Position numbers and translations under genes: made by a program. 64,000 nucleotides of DNA, from assembly GCA_027186245.1 (NCBI GenBank), contig CP114491.1, forward strand, positions 7,313,501 through 7,377,500, given 5' to 3'. Source of the DNA: Coriaria nepalensis (Eukaryota; Streptophyta; Magnoliopsida; Cucurbitales; Coriariaceae). The notes beneath the pieces were generated by a model. That model was given only the letters and a program-made list of their open reading frames with translations, was not told where the DNA came from and ran no database searches. Shown here in pieces: positions 33,793-46,500 of this stretch; the stretch's first letter is position 1; each line of letters opens with the position of its first letter.

Positions 33793-36700
33793 CAGGATAA
33801 TTTGAAAAAAATGGCTTAATTTGAAGACTTTATTTAAAAAATGTCTGGAGGCAATACTTATTTGCATCTTTTTTTTTTTTATTTAAGAATTTTGAAAAAA
33901 AAAAATGAAATTATAATATTAATTTTTTTTTCTCCCATTATTTCTTCATCAATATTTCATTTATACGAAAATGAAAAATCTAAACTTAAGAAATTATCAA
34001 TCTTCATCCTCTTTGTCATTCTTTATCAACTTTATTCTTCTTCATCATCATCTATATATAAATGATAACTCCCAAAGAGCAAAAATTGGTATTAAAAAAA
34101 AAAAGTCCAGACTCAATGACAACTTATATTGTCTCATTCATTATAAAAGATTTACTAATACATCGAAAAAATGTGCCATACATATATAGAAATATTGGGA
34201 AGTCTAATTCCGAAGGAAACCGATGATTTGTCATTCCGATATCGGATAAAAAAGTTAACCTAAACTTACTAGGTAAGTAAAATTTCTCATTTTTCAATGA
34301 ACTACTATGTGGATAGGATATAGTTATGGACATATATTATTTTAATTTATAATAATTATATAGACTAGCTACCGATTTAAGTGATAATGATTATAAACTC
34401 ATTGATATCAATATGTCATTTTATACTTACCTGTCGATATCAACAGGTCAAGAATAATATCATCTTATTTTACTAATTTCGAGTGTTTTGTTTGGAGTTA
34501 TGAGATATGTCATATACCGGTTGAAAACTCTGGATATCTAATTTTATTTGCAAGTTGTCGTTTAACATTTCGAGTTCAAATGAAAAAGTTATAATAGAAT
34601 AAGTGAAGTATGTGCATAATTATCATAACTCAAGTTACGTTCATCTTGTCTCACTCACTATGAGAAATATTCCAAAAAACATTTCATACATGTATAGAAA
34701 TCTCTCGAAGTCTCGTTTCCAACGCAACTAACGATTTATCATTCTAATATCAAATGAAAATATTATTACCGATTTAAGTGACAATGATCATGAATTATCC
34801 GATAGCTCAATGGGTAGTCAGTTCACCCATGGCTTGTTGATATCAACAAGTAAGTATAAAATAACTCATTGATATCAAAGCATCAAGAACAATATTATCT
34901 TATTTTAATAATTTCGAACGTTTTACTTAAAATTATGAGACATGTCATATACCATTGAAAAACGTTGGATGTCTAATTTCATATGCAAGTGGTTGTTTAA
35001 CATTTCGTGTTCAAATGAAAAAATTATAGTAGAGTAAGTAGAGTATGTGCATGATCCTCATAATTCAAATTACATTCATCTTGTCTCACTCACTATAAAA
35101 GATATGCTAATCTCCAGAAAAAGTTCCATACATGTATATAAAGCTCTAAAAGTATAGTTTCTAAAACAACTGACAGTTTGTCATTCTGATATCGGATGAA
35201 AACATTATTACCGATTTAAGTGACAATGGTAACTGACTACCTGATGGCTTGATGAGTGAATGGCTACCATCAAGCCATCGAGTAGTCCATGACTATTGTC
35301 ACATAAATTGGTAATAATATTTTTCATTCGATATCAGAATGCCAAACTATAGTTGTATTGGAAGCTAAACTTTGAAAGATTTCCACATATATATGGAATA
35401 TTTTCTGGAGATTAGTATATCTCTCATAGTGAGTGAAACAAAATGAATGTAATGATGATAATGCACATACTCCACTTATTCTACTATAACCTTTTCATTT
35501 GAACTTGAAATGTTAGACGACAACTTACATATGAAACTAGACATCCAGAGCCTTCCAATAATATATGTCATGTCTCATAACTCTAAGTAAAACGCTCGAA
35601 ATCATTAAAACAATATGATATTATTTTTGACCTATTGATATCAATGGGTAAGTATTAAATAACTCGTTGACATCAACGGATCAATAACAACATCATTTTA
35701 TTTTTATGATTTCGAATGTTTTATTTAGAGTTATAAAACATGACATATACCATTGGAAAGCTTCAGATGTCTAGTTTTATATGCAAATTGTTGTTTACAA
35801 TTTTGAATTAAAATGAAAAAGATATAGTAGAATAGGTAGAGTGTGTGTATGATGATCATAATTCAAATTATATTAATCTTATCTCTCTCACTATATATGT
35901 ATAAAAAACTTTGAAAGTCTAGTTTTCAACACAACTAACAGTTTGCCATTTTAAAATCGGATGAAAATATTATTACCGATTTAAGAGATAATGGTAACTA
36001 ACTTCCCGATGGCTTGATGGGTGAACTGACTACCTATCGAGCTATATGATAGTCCATAACCATTGTAAGTTAAAGCGATATAAACTTTTTCATCAAATAT
36101 TGAAATGACAAACTGTCAATTGTGTTAGAAACTCAACTTCTTATACTTTCTATAAATATATAGAACGTTTTATAAAGATTAATATATCTCTCATAATGAG
36201 TGAGACAAGATAAATGTAATTTGAATTATGATGATGATGCACATACTGGCTTATTCTACTATAAATTTTTCATTTGAACTCGAAATGTATAACCACTTGC
36301 ATATGAAACTAGTCATCCAGAACTTTTCAATGATATATGACACATCTCATAACTCTAAATAAAATGTTTAAATCATTAAAACAAGATGATATTGTTCTTG
36401 ACCTATTGAGGTCAACAAATCATTTTATACTTACCTGTTGATATCAACGAGTCAAGAACAACATCCCGTTGATATCAACGAGTAAATATAAAATGGCCCA
36501 TTGATATCAACTGATCAAAAACAATATCATCTTGTTTTAATAGTCCAAACGTTTTATTTAAAGTTATGAAACATGTTATACATCGTTGAAAAGCTATGAG
36601 TGTATACTTTTATACGCAAGTAGCTGTTTAACATTTTGAGTTCAAATGAAAAAATTTATAGTAGAATAAGTACAGTATGTGCACGATTATCATAATTCAA

Positions 36701-37782
36701 ATTAAATTCATATTATCTCACTCACTATGAGAGATATACTAATCTCCAAAAATAGTTTCATATATACATGGAAAGCTCTAGAAGTCTAGTTCCTAACGAC
36801 TGATGGTTTGTTATCCGATATCGGATGAAAACATTAATACCAATTTAAGTGACAATGGTAACTGACTATCATATGGTTCGATGGGTGAATTGACTACCCA
36901 TTGAGCCATCGGGTAGTATATGACTATTGTCATTTAAATTAATAATAATTTTTTCATTCGATATCAAAATGATAAATTGGCAGCTGTGCTGGAAACTAGA
37001 CCACAAGAGCTATTTAGAGATTAGTATATTTCAGATAGTGAATAAGACAAGATGAATACAATTTGAATTATGATTATTATGCATATACTACACTTATTCT
37101 ACTATAACTTTTTTCATTTGAATTTGAAATTATAAATGGCCACTTGCATATAAACTAGACATCCGGAACTTCCCAACGAATATATGACATGTCTCATAAT
37201 TCTAAATAAAATACTCAAAATCATTAAAATAAAATGATATTATTCTTAACCCATTGGTCAACATATCATTTTATACTTACCTGTTGATATTAATAGAATG
37301 TTGTTCTTGATTTATTGATATTAACAAGTCCATAACTATTATTATTTAAATCGATAATAACTTTCACATCTAATATCGGAATGACAAATGTTAGTTACAT
37401 TGGAAGCTAAACTTCAAGAACTATCTATACATGTATGAAATGTTTTTGTGCTCTAATAAATCTCTCATGACAAGTGAAATAAGTTAAATGCAAGTTGTCA
37501 TTTATAAGGATAGTTTTTTTTGTAAATAAATAACCATTTATATATAAATAATAAAAAGAAGAATGATGGAAAAGATAAATATTAATGATTTTTTTTCCAT
37601 CAATTTTATATGAACGAAATAATAAGAAATAAGATGACGGATGAAGAAAAAGATTAGAATCAGATTTTTTTATTTTTATCAAAATTCTTAAATTTTTTTA
37701 AAAAAGGACATAAAATAAAAAAGTATTGTTATTAGATATTTATCAAAACATTATCCAAGTTCGTCTATTTATCAAATCACCC
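33793..37782. mobile_element. 4-kb foldback-type element of alternating inverted units, MULE-like termini
   Basis: Outer arms of roughly 450-500 bp are inverted copies: left ggataatttgaaaaaaatgg, right (reverse complement) gggtgatttgataaatagac. Both then share caatactt, atttaagaattttga, atataaatg and aatgacaactt in the same order. Between them lie seven copies of a ~370-420-bp unit: forward about 34440-34860, 34865-35260, 35680-36020, 36510-36880; reverse about 35265-35640, 36040-36420, 36900-37260. Units meet at two kinds of palindromic centre, one around cgatggcttgatgggtga and one around ttgatatcaac. The flanks attttctcg (left) and attttctta (right) agree at seven of nine positions, like an eroded 9-bp target duplication. 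There is no coding capacity, so it is non-autonomous. Confidence 0.75.
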
Positions 37783-37957
37783 ATTTTCTTACCGAACACT
37801 CATTTTTGCCGAAAAAATCTTCGTTCCGAACCTCGATTGGGAGTGTTTCCGAAACAATTTGTAATCTGATTTCTTCTTCTTTCAATTACGAGATCCTTGA
37901 TTTTGCAATTTCCAGATTGAAATTCGACGCGTGTGGAAATTTTTTAATGTTTAGGGC

Positions 37958-40211
37958 ATGGGAAAGGTTCTCCACGAATTTTCCAAGCCGTCTTTCTCTT
38001 CTTCATCGGAGTGTTCAGCTCAATCTTCTCCTCCGACGATGACCGCGTCGACATCGATTACCGAAACCGTGAACGGATCTCACCAGTTCAAGATCAAGGG
38101 GTATTCTCTCTTGAAGGGGATCGGAATCGGAAAATACATCGCTTCAGATACGTTTATGGTGGGTGGATACGCCTGGGCGATCTACTTTTACCCGGACGGG
38201 AAGAGCGTCGAGGATAATGCCACCTACGTTTCCTTGTTCATCGCCCTTGCAAACGAAGGAACAGACGTGCGAGCACTTTTCGAGCTAAGGCTTATGGATC
38301 AGAGCGGGAAGGGAAAGCACAAGGTTCATAGCCATTTCGGTAGGACCTTGGATAGTGGGCCCTACACGCTCAAGTATCGCGGTAGCATGTGGTAAGCTGC
38401 TACTCATCTCTGATTTTACTGACTAAACCCTAATTAGATTGAAATTTCATCAATGTAGGTCTAGTTTCTCTTGTTGATCAATACATTACAGTTCAAAGAA
38501 TCAAACTGTAATGTTGTAAGTGCATGCTACTATTAATTGTTGATTGCAAATAAGGGACCTGCTTCATTTTGAATCGTACAGGGGTTATAAGCGATTTGTT
38601 AAAAGAACAGCTCTAGAAACATCTGACTATCTAAAAGATGATTGCCTATCAGTTCAATGTATTGTTGGTGTCGTAAGGTCACAGACAGAGGGACCTAAGA
38701 TGTACTCAATTTCTGTACCGCCACGGAACATTGGTCAGCATTTTGGGCAGCTACTGGAAAGTGGAAAAGGAACTGATGTTACTTTTGAAGTTGGTGGGGA
38801 AGTTTTTTCCGCCCATAAGCTGGTTCTTGCGGCCCGTTCACCTGTGTTCAGGGCCCAACTGTTTGGGCCCATGAAGGATCGAAATACCTGTCTTACAAGG
38901 GTCGAGGACATGGAAGCTCAGGTTTTTAAGGTTTGCTATTTTCTCTTCAGATGTTTGAATGCATTTTTTATCCATGACTGTTTAGAAATACAAATTGTAG
39001 CCTCTGTATTGATTTGTTGGCTAGGTTTGTCCATATTTGTCTTTTTGATAGTTCTTTATCCTGGTGGTTCATTTGAATGCACAAATGCCTCTTTTGCTAT
39101 TTAAAAAAAAAATGCCTCTTGTTTCCTTCTTAGACAATGAAGATAAAACTAGTTTCAAGCTTAGTTTTGCATGCTAAGTTTTCCCTGTTATTTGACAAAC
39201 GATATCTTGCTCTCTGACCTAATTCTTTTGTGTTACTGATTTTCTTTATCCAGGCTTTACTTCATTTTATGTACTGGGACTCACTTCCTCATATGCAAGA
39301 ACTGACCGGCATGAACTCAAAATGGGCTTCTACTTTAATGTGTCAACATCTGCTTGCAGCAGCTGATCGGTATGGCTTAGAAAGGCTACAGTTACTATGT
39401 GAGGCCAAACTTTGTGATGATGTGGCGATAAACACTGTGGCCACTACATTAGCCTTGGCAGAGCAGCATCATTGTTTCCAGCTCAAAGCTGTGTGTCTCA
39501 GATTCGTTGCCATGCCTGAAAATCTCAGAGGTAAACTTCTTCTCTTAATCTTTGCCTCTAGATGCTCTTAAAGAAACTTCATACTGAATTTCTAAAGTGA
39601 TCTTTCTGCTTATTCTAAGGGTTGTCCGACAATGAACATTTTGCATTTTGTTACTGGCAAAGATCATTATATTACTCGTTTTTAAATTCAAAAAGCCTTT
39701 TAGTGAAAGTCATAACTCTGAACAAGTTTTACTTATTTTGAGAAGTTATGCCAAGAAAGTGATGATCTTTTAATACATTTAGTATCAGGGAAACACATTA
39801 GATACCATGTCAGTTTCCTCGAAAACTAGGCTAGAATTGAGCTCTTGGTTTTAAGTTTTAACCTTATCTAGCATTATAGCAATACTCAACACATTCCTTT
39901 CATGTAGAACTTGTTTCTCACGAAAAGTACTGAAAAAATCAGCTATGGCTTCTGTATTCTGAGTAGACTACTGCTGATCTGTAATAAATATATGTTACCA
40001 TTTATGCTGATGCTTATCTTCCGACTTCCCAGCCGTGATGCAAACAGATGGTTTTGAGTATTTGAAGGAAAGTTGCCCATCAGTTCTTACAGAGCTCCTT
40101 CAATATGTTGCCAAAGTCGGAGAGCACTCTGTTGTGGTGTGTTGGCACGGGAATGGAGGTGTCCTCGATGGTAGCGATGTCAATGGAAGACGGGTCAAGC
40201 AAAGGCTATAG
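37958..40211 (+). CDS. BPM: MATH-BTB protein of the BPM family
   Basis: BPM proteins are substrate adaptors of CUL3 ubiquitin ligases; the MATH domain binds targets such as AP2/ERF, MYB and HD-ZIP factors and the BTB domain binds CUL3. Four GT-AG exons give 412 residues, the usual family length: 37958-38391, 38582-38930, 39254-39530, 40033-40211. MATH spans about residues 35-165 ([36 protein letters not shown]). BTB starts near 205 ([33 protein letters not shown]). A BACK-like C-terminal part follows, with a Gly-rich tail ending RRVKQRL. Start 37958 is the first ATG in this frame after the leader; an overlapping upstream ATG at 37806 opens another frame. The 4-kb inverted-repeat element ends 175 bp upstream of the ATG and may have displaced its promoter. 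The exact paralogue cannot be told. Confidence 0.94.
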
Positions 40212-40984
40212 TTTTTTTTTTTTTCTTTCTTAACCCGAACCCATGGAAGAAAAAATCTTTAAAATGAAATAATTTGTAGCACTTTTAGAATCTGTTTGTA
40301 GTTGTTCATGTAAATGTAGTTTATTCTGGTGCTTTACATGCTGCTGGACTTAGACCTGAGTTGTAACGTGTAATTTGTGTCTGCAAACTGTTATTAATAT
40401 ATATTTTTTCCCATTCAGATTTGAGAATGTCGTTCTCTCTTTCTTCCTTACATGAAACGGAAAAGTACTTCCATCGACCTGATTTAGGGTTTAGGAAATT
40501 TTTCTAAATTAATCCAGTCAAAAGGCCCCCTCATATATTTATGGAGGTATTTTAACTCATATATTTATTGGGTATTTTAACCATTTTTTAAAATTAATAT
40601 ACTATCTCTCCTCCTTCACTTGTCTATAATTCATTAGCCTGATCTATGAAAATTTCCAGATCTAGGCTCATGAAAAAATTTCTCCGTAAAACATGCCAAG
40701 TTTATTATGGATTTGGACATATCATAAATCTAAATTTTTAATAATATTATATAAATAATAAAAAATAAAAAATATAAATTTGACTGAAATGAATTTTTTT
40801 CTTCTTTAAAAAAAAAAGTAGAAAATAAAAAATATATAAATCTTTGAGAAAATTATAAATAAAAAAAATTATTGAATTTATATTTTTAAATTATTATTAC
40901 TGAAATGATACTATTAAAGATTAATCCTATATTATCGTATTATTTATACTCACGTGTTAAAAATTTGACATATTAATATTAATT

Positions 40985-41061
40985 TAACAAAAAAATTAAA
41001 AAAATTAAAATAATTAAAAAAATTAAAAAAATTAAAAAAATTAAAAAAGTTAAAAAAATTT
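40985..41061. repeat. Minisatellite with ~9-bp A-rich unit
   Basis: About eight copies of aattaaaaa with small changes, in the otherwise featureless AT-rich spacer (40212-41240) between BPM and LSM2. Confidence 0.8.
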
Positions 41062-41414
41062 AATTTTAACAATACAAAAATAAAATAATATAAAAATAAA
41101 TTCATAAAAATTAAACTTCAAACTAAATATACAATTATAACCCACCCTAAAATATATAAGGCATTTTAATACAAGATAAAAATGTAGGAGTTTTAAAATA
41201 TTAAGTACATTAATGATTTAATTTAAATGTAGAGGAGTGTCTAAATGTGCAATATATATATATACACTACACTGTTTTCGTCTTCCCTCCAGAGTGTCCA
41301 GTATATACTTGTTTCCCTCTTCGCAAAGATTGGGGGTTTACAGACCAACCATCTTATCCAATCTTTACCTCATCGCGGCGCCATTAGAGGCAGGCTTCCT
41401 GCTACTGAGGAAAT

Positions 41415-42763
41415 ATGGTAACGATCTCTCTCCCCCTACATATTTTCTCTTCCGATTTTACTCTGATTCTGCTTTTCTCAAGGTTTTTCTTAAACCCTAC
41501 CCTTCATGTTTTGCGTTTTGCTATTATCGCAGTTGTTCTTCTCCTACTTCAAGGATTTGGTTGGGCGAGAAGTGACGGTCGAGCTGAAGAATGATCTAGC
41601 AATCAAAGGGACCTTGCACTCTGTCGATCAATATCTCAATATCAAGCTTGAAAACACTAGGGTTGTTGATGAAGACAAGTACCCTCACATGGTAAACCTA
41701 ATTTTTCCTTGCTTGATTGTATGCATTATTGATTTCCTTGCTTTGTTAGGGTTCTTTTAATCCAACGTTGAACTACTTTTTCGTTTAGTAATTTGGAGTT
41801 TTTGTGGAAACTGTATTTTGGCTAGATTGTGGAGTGGACCGGACTCATCTTGCGTTTGAAAACAAATTTTTTCGAGGTTAAACTGAAGTTTGATTTTTGA
41901 AATCCACCTTTCAGTTTTTTTTTAATCTAACATTACTTATGATTGGAAGATATTGTCATACTACGATTCATACAAGTTTGAGAGTAAAGAAGTGAAAGGT
42001 GCCTGTAGATTTGGAATTTGAGCATTTTTGGGTTTCTGGTTTTAGGTTTTTATACATAATTCCTTGGAATCTCGTCATTCCAATTGAGTGTTACACGAAT
42101 TAAATTGAAAACTTCTCTCTAATACATGATCCATAAGCTCTATCCTGCCTTATTAGAATAGCCAATGATGCGATGCTGTTGCCCCCACTCTCAGCCATGA
42201 GTATTATATTAGTGCCCTATTGGTTAGAGACAGACAATTTCTACTCCCCTCAGTCTCAATTTTTGTTCAGAGCATTTTTTCCGCTGGGAAAGAGCTCTCT
42301 AGTACAATGCATCTTCTATCTCTATCCCTTGCATCCAATGGAAGAATTAAAGACCAAAACCGAGCCTTACATCTCTACTTTTGACCAGAAAATGTGCATA
42401 GAGTTGTATATTACAACACTCTGCTTCACAAGAACATGCTTTTGTACACCTGTATGTACAAATTCTGGAAATGGTATATGGATGAATGCTTGTAATCTGT
42501 AATCTGTAATCTGGCATATGATTATTCAATCTTCACAATTTTATGCGCTTTTTTTTTCTCTTCTTTTCATTTTAATTATTTATTTTCTAATGATACAAGA
42601 TATATATCTCATGTACTTATTGAGGTGATTGTGTGAATTGAAGCTTTCTGTGAGGAACTGTTTCATTAGAGGATCAGTGGTGAGATACGTGCAACTACCA
42701 CCAGATGGAGTCGACATAGAGCTTCTTCATGATGCTACCAGACGGGAGGCTCGAGGCGGCTGA
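41415..42763 (+). CDS. LSM2: U6 snRNA-associated Sm-like protein LSM2
   Basis: LSM2 is a shared subunit of the cytoplasmic LSM1-7 ring (decapping, mRNA decay) and the nuclear LSM2-8 ring (U6 snRNA, splicing). Three exons give 93 residues, the normal plant length: 41415-41417, 41533-41691, 42644-42763. Exon 1 contributes only the start codon. Exon 2 reads LFFSYFKDLVGREVTVELKN and continues through Sm motif 1. Exon 3 carries NCFIRGSVVRYVQLP (Sm motif 2) and ends REARGG. Borders are GT-AG and the frame is intact. A TA-rich TATA-like stretch lies at about 41250-41265, near the probable start of transcription. Confidence 0.95.
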
Positions 42764-43047
42764 TTTGTGTTGGTTGAAAATCGTCTTTTATGAGAGAACT
42801 CATGATCATTTGAAGTGCACTTGTTTTGACATGTATCATTGGTATTTCCAACTAGTTATAATGAATTCAACCACTTATTTCCCCTTTCAATTTTATTGTA
42901 CTATTTCTAACTCTTGTTTTGGTCATGCTAATGGGTCTATTTGGTTTAGCATCTGAAAACTGCAGTTTAGTATCATTGAAGTGGCTAAACTGAAATTTTT
43001 TTTATATATATTTCTTATTATGGGATATGCCCACATTATAAAGAGAA

Positions 43048-43320
43048 AGTAGTGCTTAATTTAATTTAATTTAATTTATTTTAATTTAATATAATTTAAT
43101 ATAATTTAATTTATGGAGTTGACTAATAAACCGAACTGTGTGATAAGGAACGGTTTGGGGTAAAACCCGTTAGCGTCCAAAAAATTCCATCTCATCCTGT
43201 CTACGAAGCACGCTCCGTTTTCTTTTCCTCCAAACAGGAAGAAGATGAAGAAGATGACGGTGATGGAAAAATCATTAAATCTTATAAGTAAAATAAAATA
43301 AAATAAAATAAATTAAATTA
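43048..43320. repeat. AATTT and AAAAT microsatellites in the MED33 upstream region
   Basis: Two pentanucleotide tracts: aattt-type at about 43058-43115 and aaaat-type at about 43288-43312. They flank a GC-richer piece (43120-43285) upstream of the MED33 start codon. Confidence 0.75.
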
Positions 43321-43504
43321 AGCCAGTCCAGTTCATGCTCCCTTCTGTTGATTATTCTCTCCCTTCCAATCAATCAGCATATTCCTTTTTCCTCCCCTTC
43401 TGTTGTATATATTTTAATGTAATCATTCCGAATCTGTTCTTCCTCCCAACCGACTTTTCTCGAGGGTGAGAGTGACTGAAATCGGTAATCGAAGAATCAT
43501 AGTC

Positions 43505-46500
43505 ATGGCGATTTCGGTGCAGAAGCGGGATGAGCTGCTGTGGAGTGGCGTGTTGGACATGACCAAGGCGGCGCAGGAGAAGAACGGCGATCCTTTGCTC
43601 TGGGCGGTTCAGGTGAGCTCGACGTTGAACTCATCGGGAGAGTTCTTGCCGTCGCCGGAGCTCGCGCACGTCTTGGTCTCTCATATTTGTTGGGATAATC
43701 ACGTCCCTGTCACGTGGAAGTTCCTCGAGAAGGCATTGGCGCTTAACATGGCTCCTGCTCTGCTTGTTCTTGCTCTTCTTTCTTCCAGGTTTCTCAATTC
43801 ATATCAGACTCACTCCATTTTCATGAATTCATATGTATAGAAGCAAAAGAGCATTATGGAAAAAAATATGCATTTCTGAGTAATTTACTATTTGTCAAGA
43901 GGAAAATACTAACAATATCACAGAAGACGAACAAGAAATATCAATTTTGTCCATTTTTATTACATTCATGCCAAAAAGGCACTATACATCAAAACTTTCT
44001 TTTCCTCCTCTTTAATGTATTTGTCATTTTTCTGTGTCAAATTGAGATGAACTGATTTTTGTTTTTGATTTACAGGGTGATTCCAAATAGACAGATTCAC
44101 CCTTCAGCATATAGGCTTTTTCTGGAACTCCTCAAGAAATATGCATTTCGATTATCGTTTCCAATTAATGGACCCGATTACCACAAGTAAGTTTCGATTG
44201 ATGGTAGTTCTTCATCTTTCCCATTGAATTACAGGCTCATTATCATTTTCTAGAGAAAGTTTCTTAATGAGTCATATTGATGCAATTACAGGATCTTGAA
44301 GTCCATCGATGATGTTCTTCATCTTTCCCAGATTTCCGGTCCTCAAGCATGTGAATCTGGGCTTCTTCTAGTTGAATTTGTCTTTTCTACTGTAGCAAGG
44401 TTGCTTGATGCATCAATCGAAGATGAAGGTTTGATGGAGCTTGCTACAGAAGGGAGATCTACTTGGTCAATCGGGTCTCAAAACAAGGAAATAGATGGTC
44501 AAGATTGCTTCGATGAGAATATAAATGAGAATAATAAGGTGCCTCACAAAGTAAATCTCACCCTAGCTATTGAGATAATTGGAGAGTTTCTTCAAAACAA
44601 GAAAACTTCCAGACTGTTATACTTGGCTAGCCGAAACATGTATGTAGTAAATTTTCTGTCTACTTCTTTTGCTTCTTGTTATGGACAAGGTATGTAAAAT
44701 ATTTACCCTTTTTTTAGGCCTTTGCACCGGGCAGATTTCATTCAACGACTGCACCTACTAGCTGCAGATTCAGCAAGTTTGAGAAACTTAAAAACTATAA
44801 ACCTGGAGAATCTACTCCATTTGACATATGATACGAATAAAGTTTTGTCTTTGGATGGAAAAAGAATGAAACGGGACTTTCATGCATCCATGTCCTCTGG
44901 TTTTCTTTTCTCTCATGTGGCTAGTAGGTCTGAAGTATGGCTTCCAATTGATATGCTGCTGGAAGATGCAGTAAATGGGGTGCAAGTGGTTGCAACTGGT
45001 GCTCTTCAGCGCTTAACCTGTATGAGTTAGTCTTGTATGTAATGCTTCAATGATTTGCTTAGAAAAGAGAATTTATATTCTCCGAGAAGTTAGTTGAGGT
45101 TTATCTACTTTTTCAGGTCTGGTGAAGTCCTTGCAGGAAGTTAATGATACGTCATGGCACAATACATTTTTAGGTTTGTGGATTGCATCTCTTCGGCTAG
45201 TTCAAAGGGTAGGCATAGACAATAATTTGATAATTGTACTACTTGAATTCCATGTTAATTTGTATTGCAAAAGGTTGAACTGAGCAACCTTTATATATGT
45301 GGCTATTTTTATCTCAGGAAAGGGATCCCAGTGAGGGTCCTGTACCTCGCTTAGATACCTGCTTGTGCATGTTATTGTCTATCACAACACTTGTGGTTAC
45401 AAATATCATTGAAGAAGAGGAAGGTGAACTAATGGAGGAAGCTGAGCGCATGCCAATCAATGAGAGAAAAGAGAAAGGGGGTCATGGAAGGCGCCGTGGG
45501 GACTTAGTTACGAGTTTACAGCAGTTGGGTGACTATATGGGCTTCCTCACTCCACCTCAATCTATTAATTCAGTTGCGAATCAGGCTGCATTGAAAGCAA
45601 TGATGTTTGTCCCGGGCATGGCAGTTGGCGATGGACATTATGATTGTGTTAATGTGACTAACGTGCCGATAAATTGTTGTAAGTACCTAAGTTTATTGAG
45701 ATAATATTTGGTTTTTGTCAAGGATTTTAATTGACAAAGAATACACTAAAATTGAAGAATCTGATTAGATGATCTACCTTTAGTCATTGTTAAATAATTC
45801 AATGCACAATAAGGTGTGAGTTTTTCAGCTAATTCTTTCCATTTTAAGCTCTAGTAGAAATATGTTGGCAATTCGCCACTACAATTCTGGAATAGAGCAG
45901 ATGCTGAAATATTTCTCTAGAATAAGCATGCCTGGTGGTACTTAAAAACAGAGGGTAATGATATGGAAATAAGGTATTCAACTCATATATTTCATGTACA
46001 GGTTTATACATATTTATAGAATCCTCTAGGATACAAAATAGGAAAGTAATTTAGTTTAGGAAAGTAATTTAGTTTAGGAAAGTAATTTAGTTAGGAAAGT
46101 AATTTACCACTAATTTCTCTATCTATCTAAATATAGAAATACTCAAATATGGTAAATATTTATAGCCTAATTCCTAAGGTTATGGTAAGACTTTCAACAC
46201 TCCCCCTCAAGTTGGCATGAAAATATCTCTCATGGCTAGCTTGTTTACAAAGATCTCATGTAACCCTTTAGGAAGTCCCTTAGTGAGTATATCTGCGGTT
46301 TGACTAGCTGTAGGTATATAAGACATGCATATCACGCCACTGTCTATTTTTTCCTTGATGAAGTGCTTGTCAACTTCTACATGCTTTGTCCTATCATGGA
46401 GAATAGGATTGTGAGCTATAGAAATAGCTGCCTTGTTGTCACAGTATACTTTGATAGGTGTTGGAGTAGAAATCTTCAATTCTCCTAGAACCCGTTTGAT

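Noticed and set aside
33793..37782. CRISPR-like or simple satellite array
   Set aside because: Units alternate in orientation and are bounded by inverted arms, unlike either a CRISPR array or a head-to-tail satellite, and the genome is a plant's.
37806..38042. Open frame upstream of and overlapping the BPM start as a separate gene
   Set aside because: It overlaps the MATH-coding exon in another frame and has no homology. At most it is an upstream ORF.
42488..42513. tgtaatc repeats in the LSM2 second intron as a regulatory element
   Set aside because: Three short copies of a low-complexity motif; nothing more supports a function.
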